From the NCBI GenBank assembly GCA_947594425.1, contig CANQED010000002.1, forward strand, positions 250,364 to 314,363: a stretch of 64,000 nucleotides of DNA, in the 5' to 3' direction. The DNA is from an uncultured Ruminiclostridium sp. GTDB taxonomy: Bacteria > Bacillota > Clostridia > Oscillospirales > Ruminococcaceae. A program made the position numbers and the translations under genes. This document shows, piece by piece, positions 61,568-64,000 of this stretch. Position 1 is the first letter of the stretch. Each line of letters opens with the position of its first letter. The notes beneath the pieces are model-generated. The model searched no databases. It was not told where the DNA came from and saw only the letters and a program-made list of their open reading frames with translations.

Positions 61568-63130
61568 CTAAACTCCGACTTCTTCTTTAACTTCCTCGGA
61601 ATATTCTTTAGCGAGCTCCTCTTCCGCCTGCTGCTGGAGCTTAGGGTCGTATGAGAGCAGCGGCTTTACCTTTTTGCCCTTGATGCGGCGATCCACATAA
61701 TTCTTTGTTATCCGCGCCACGAGCGGGGAGAGCGCCACCACCGCGATAAGGTTAGGCACCATCATAAACCCGTTAAAGGTATCAGATATATCCCACGCGA
61801 GCGACGAGGTCATAATTGCGCCCGAGATTATCATAATAACGAATATCACCTTGTATATCTTAGTAGCCTTAGTGCCCGCGAGATACTCGACCGCCTTAGA
61901 GCCGTAATGCGACCAGCCGAGCACTGTAGTAAACGCAAACATCAGCATAGCCAGCGCGATAAATATCTCCCCCGCCTGTCCGAACACATTGCCGAAAGCC
62001 TGCGACACGAGCGTCGCGTCGTTTACCCCCTCGGCGGCAAGTCCCGTCTCAAGGTCGATATACCCCGACGAGAGTACGACTATCGCAGTCATGGTGCAGA
62101 CGACTATAGTATCGACGAACACCTCGAATATCCCCCACATGCCCTGCTTAACGGGCTCTTTTACATTAGAGGAGGAGTGTACCATTACCGACGAGCCCAG
62201 TCCCGCCTCGTTAGAGAATACCCCGCGCTTAAAGCCTTGGGTTATCACTTGGCTTATTACCACTCCCGCGGCGCCGCCGACTACCGCGTCTATGCCGAAA
62301 GCAAAGCGGAATATAGAGGCAAACATATCGCCTATCGAGCCTATATGCACAAACATAACTATAAGCGAGCCGACTATGTAGGTTATCGCCATAAACGGCA
62401 CTATCTTCTCCGCAAATGAGGCTATACGCTGGAGCCCTCCGAGGATAATAAGCCCCGCGAGTATCATAAGCGCTATGCCGATAACAAGATTTATAACGGG
62501 TATCCCCGCCACCGTGCCGAGGTCAACATTGCCGAAAAACGCCGACTCGAGATTAAGCACTATCTTATTTATCTGCCCCATATTTCCTATGCCGAACGAC
62601 GCTAAGATAACGAACACCGAGAACAATGCCGCGAGTATGCGGCTTATTATCCTGCAATGCTTTTTGCTTCCCAGTCCGTCGGCGAGATAGTACATAGCGC
62701 CGCCCGACCATTCGCCGTCCTTATTGCGGCGGCGATAATATATACCGAGCACGTTTTCGGAAAAGTTTGTCATCATTCCGAAAAACGCCGCTATCCACAT
62801 CCAAAATACCGCTCCGGGGCCGCCTATCACTACCGCAGCCGCTACGCCCGCTATATTGCCCGTGCCCATTGTCGCGGCAAGCGCGGTGCACAGCGCCTGA
62901 AACTGCGAGATAGTCTTTTTATCGGTCTTTTTAGTAGTAGAGCTTCCGCGGCGAAAGACGCTGCCGATAGTCTCCTTTATCCAGTGCCCGAAATGGGTTA
63001 TCTGAAAGAATTTAGTGCAGCACGTCATTAAAACGCCCGTAAAGATAAGCAGTATAAGCCCTACCTTTACCCAGATAAAATCAGATATAACGCCGTTTAC
63101 CTCGGCGAGCCAGTCAAAAAACGCGTCCAT
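61568..63130 (-). CDS. Sodium:alanine symporter (AgcS family)
   Basis: About 520 residues from ATG at 63130 (CGGAGG upstream), with about 11 transmembrane helices. The AGCS signature is present: ALAATMGTGNIAGVAAA, RRRNKDGEWSGGAMYYL and FSNEAGLGSSVMVHSS. It imports alanine or glycine with Na+ or H+. A charged C-terminal tail is rich in Glu/Lys. A TTGCAA/TATAAT promoter lies at 63168-63196. Confidence 0.95.
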   Translation of the reverse strand: MDAFFDWLAEVNGVISDFIWVKVGLILLIFTGVLMTCCTKFFQITHFGHWIKETIGSVFRRGSSTTKKTDKKTISQFQALCTALAATMGTGNIAGVAAAVVIGGPGAVFWMWIAAFFGMMTNFSENVLGIYYRRRNKDGEWSGGAMYYLADGLGSKKHCRIISRILAALFSVFVILASFGIGNMGQINKIVLNLESAFFGNVDLGTVAGIPVINLVIGIALMILAGLIILGGLQRIASFAEKIVPFMAITYIVGSLIVMFVHIGSIGDMFASIFRFAFGIDAVVGGAAGVVISQVITQGFKRGVFSNEAGLGSSVMVHSSSNVKEPVKQGMWGIFEVFVDTIVVCTMTAIVVLSSGYIDLETGLAAEGVNDATLVSQAFGNVFGQAGEIFIALAMLMFAFTTVLGWSHYGSKAVEYLAGTKATKIYKVIFVIMIISGAIMTSSLAWDISDTFNGFMMVPNLIAVVALSPLVARITKNYVDRRIKGKKVKPLLSYDPKLQQQAEEELAKEYSEEVKEEVGV

Positions 63131-63167
63131 ATTACCTCCGATATCAGCAAAGTATTTGTACTTTTCT

Positions 63168-63196
63168 ATTATACTATGCTTTAAAAGAATTTGCAA
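63168..63196 (-). promoter_or_regulatory. Promoter of the AgcS gene
   Basis: On the minus strand, TTGCAA (63191-63196) and TATAAT (63168-63173), spacer 17, about 40 bases from the start codon. Confidence 0.75.
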
Positions 63197-63268
63197 GTTA
63201 ATTTTTTAAATATGCAAAATCAGCCGGTATTTTACCCTATTCGTCATAATTTCCGTATTTGCGGCAGC

Positions 63269-63275
63269 TTCGACA
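63269..63275. promoter_or_regulatory. Candidate 0A box upstream of the spo0A-like gene
   Basis: TTCGACA followed by AAAA is an exact reverse complement of the Spo0A box TGTCGAA. It lies about 160 bases before the spo0A-like ATG. It suggests control by Spo0A itself or a paralogue. The rest of 63197-63434 shows no further recognisable gene. Confidence 0.45.
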
Positions 63276-63434
63276 AAAGCAGTGATTATTCCCTATGGAT
63301 TTTTCCGCTAAGTTCGATATAATTGAAATTGAAATATACGAGGTTCGATTTATATTAACAAAATATTTTCGCAGCCGATAAAATATAAGCGATACCGAGG
63401 TATATTGCAAACTGGTGAAAGGAATGATACAAAA

Positions 63435-64000
63435 ATGTCAGAATCTTTGAAAGTACTTATCGGGGACAATTCCCCCGAGCCGGGGACCGCGTGGGCGGCG
63501 GCATTCAAGCAGGCGGGATTTTACGCCATAACGAGGGCGGCACAGGGTCAGGCGATAGCCGACTGCGCCGAGAACATACGCCCCGACGCGGTGATACTTA
63601 TAGCCTCGCAGGACAGTCCCCGCATTATACGCTCATTGCGCGGGATAGAGGATTATTCGCCGCTTATAATAGCGGTGACGGACAGCTTATGCGACGTTAC
63701 CGACAGGGAGCTTATCAATTCGGGAGCGGACTGCTGCGTCAGCCGTCCCGCCGATATATCGGAGCTTGTGGCGAGAACGCTGTCGCTTACCTCCTCGGCA
63801 AAGGAGGCGGTGCAGAGCTCTCAGGACGACCGCGAGAAGCTGAATATCGAGCGCGCCGTCACCGAAATTATCCACCAGATAGGAATACCCGCCCATATCA
63901 AGGGCTATCACTATCTTCGCACCGCGATAATGCTTTCTATAAACGACCCAGAGATGATAAACAGCGTGACTAAGGTGCTTTACCCCTCGGTCGCGCGTCA
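63435..64000 (+). CDS. spo0A: Spo0A-like regulator with degenerate receiver (3' end outside window)
   Basis: The first 188 codons are in the window. The N-terminal receiver-like domain (about 1-115) has lost key residues. The acidic pair is Gly10-Asp11, the phosphoacceptor position is Ile56 (PDAVILIASQ where PDxVLLD is expected), and the conserved Lys is Arg104 (VSRPAD). The linker and start of the Spo0A DNA-binding domain are well conserved: AVTEIIHQIGIPAHIKGYHYLRTAIM and NSVTKVLYPS. It should bind 0A boxes but probably cannot be phosphorylated in the usual way. It may be the cell's only Spo0A with an altered trigger or a second Spo0A. The gene symbol is for the family only. Confidence 0.88.
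   Translation, partial: MSESLKVLIGDNSPEPGTAWAAAFKQAGFYAITRAAQGQAIADCAENIRPDAVILIASQDSPRIIRSLRGIEDYSPLIIAVTDSLCDVTDRELINSGADCCVSRPADISELVARTLSLTSSAKEAVQSSQDDREKLNIERAVTEIIHQIGIPAHIKGYHYLRTAIMLSINDPEMINSVTKVLYPSVAR

Overview
The window looks like a chromosomal segment of a spore-forming Clostridia member, most likely in or near the Oscillospiraceae/Ruminococcaceae. The evidence is a Spo0A-type gene, a spore-coat manganese catalase (cotJC) remnant, FabK as the enoyl-ACP reductase, a ylxM-ffh-rpsP-khpA block, strong Shine-Dalgarno sites, TTGACA/TATAAT promoters and heavy use of ATA isoleucine codons. No tRNA or rRNA gene is visible. The only structural RNA is tmRNA.

Layout. 1-4701: leftward glycosyltransferase operon (two tandem-domain GT2 proteins, the first running off the left edge, and one GT4). 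4732-8895: recombinase cluster with two leftward tyrosine recombinases (one lacking both active-site histidines), a possible small transcript, a small overlapping ORF and a rightward large serine recombinase. The serine recombinase ends about 45 bases before a cotJC gene that lacks its 5' third, so the material to its left looks like an integrated element that splits a sporulation gene. 9432-23858: core genes (rubredoxin, khpA, rpsP, ffh, ylxM, a membrane-anchored trypsin-like protease, a P-type ATPase, rnhA, degV, trmL, a transglutaminase-like protein, dprA, an acyl-CoA synthetase, an XRE-cupin regulator, nth, a lipoprotein).

24026-24377 is ssrA. Beside it lies an AT-richer accessory segment (about 24.4-31.2 kb) with a broken serine recombinase and a compact type I-C CRISPR effector operon (cas5c-cas8c-cas7c-cas3). 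It has no cas1/cas2/cas4 and no array here. cas8c carries a clear internal ribosome binding site for Cas11c, and cas3 ends at a possible -1 frameshift heptamer. Core metabolism resumes with metY, a leftward pheA-ispD-ispF-aroG set, a zinc-ribbon/PASTA pseudokinase, and a long leftward overlapping operon fabD-PAP2-aroE-aroK-amidohydrolase-fumarase alpha-acyP-hypothetical.

Divergent from fabD is a complete fatty-acid operon fabH-fabK-fabG-fabF-accB-fabZ-accC-accD-accA, then acpP with its own promoter. A 77-bp tandem duplication covers the end of accC. The right end holds a diguanylate cyclase, a cheY-cheC-cheD operon ending in a large repeat-containing secreted protein with a papain-like domain, a low-GC FAD oxidoreductase, an AgcS alanine/sodium symporter, and the start of a spo0A-like gene. 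That protein's receiver domain has lost its phosphoacceptor aspartate.

The most noteworthy signals are the interrupted cotJC, the degenerate Spo0A receiver, the compact I-C system with internal Cas11c, and the catalytically degenerate kinase and recombinase.
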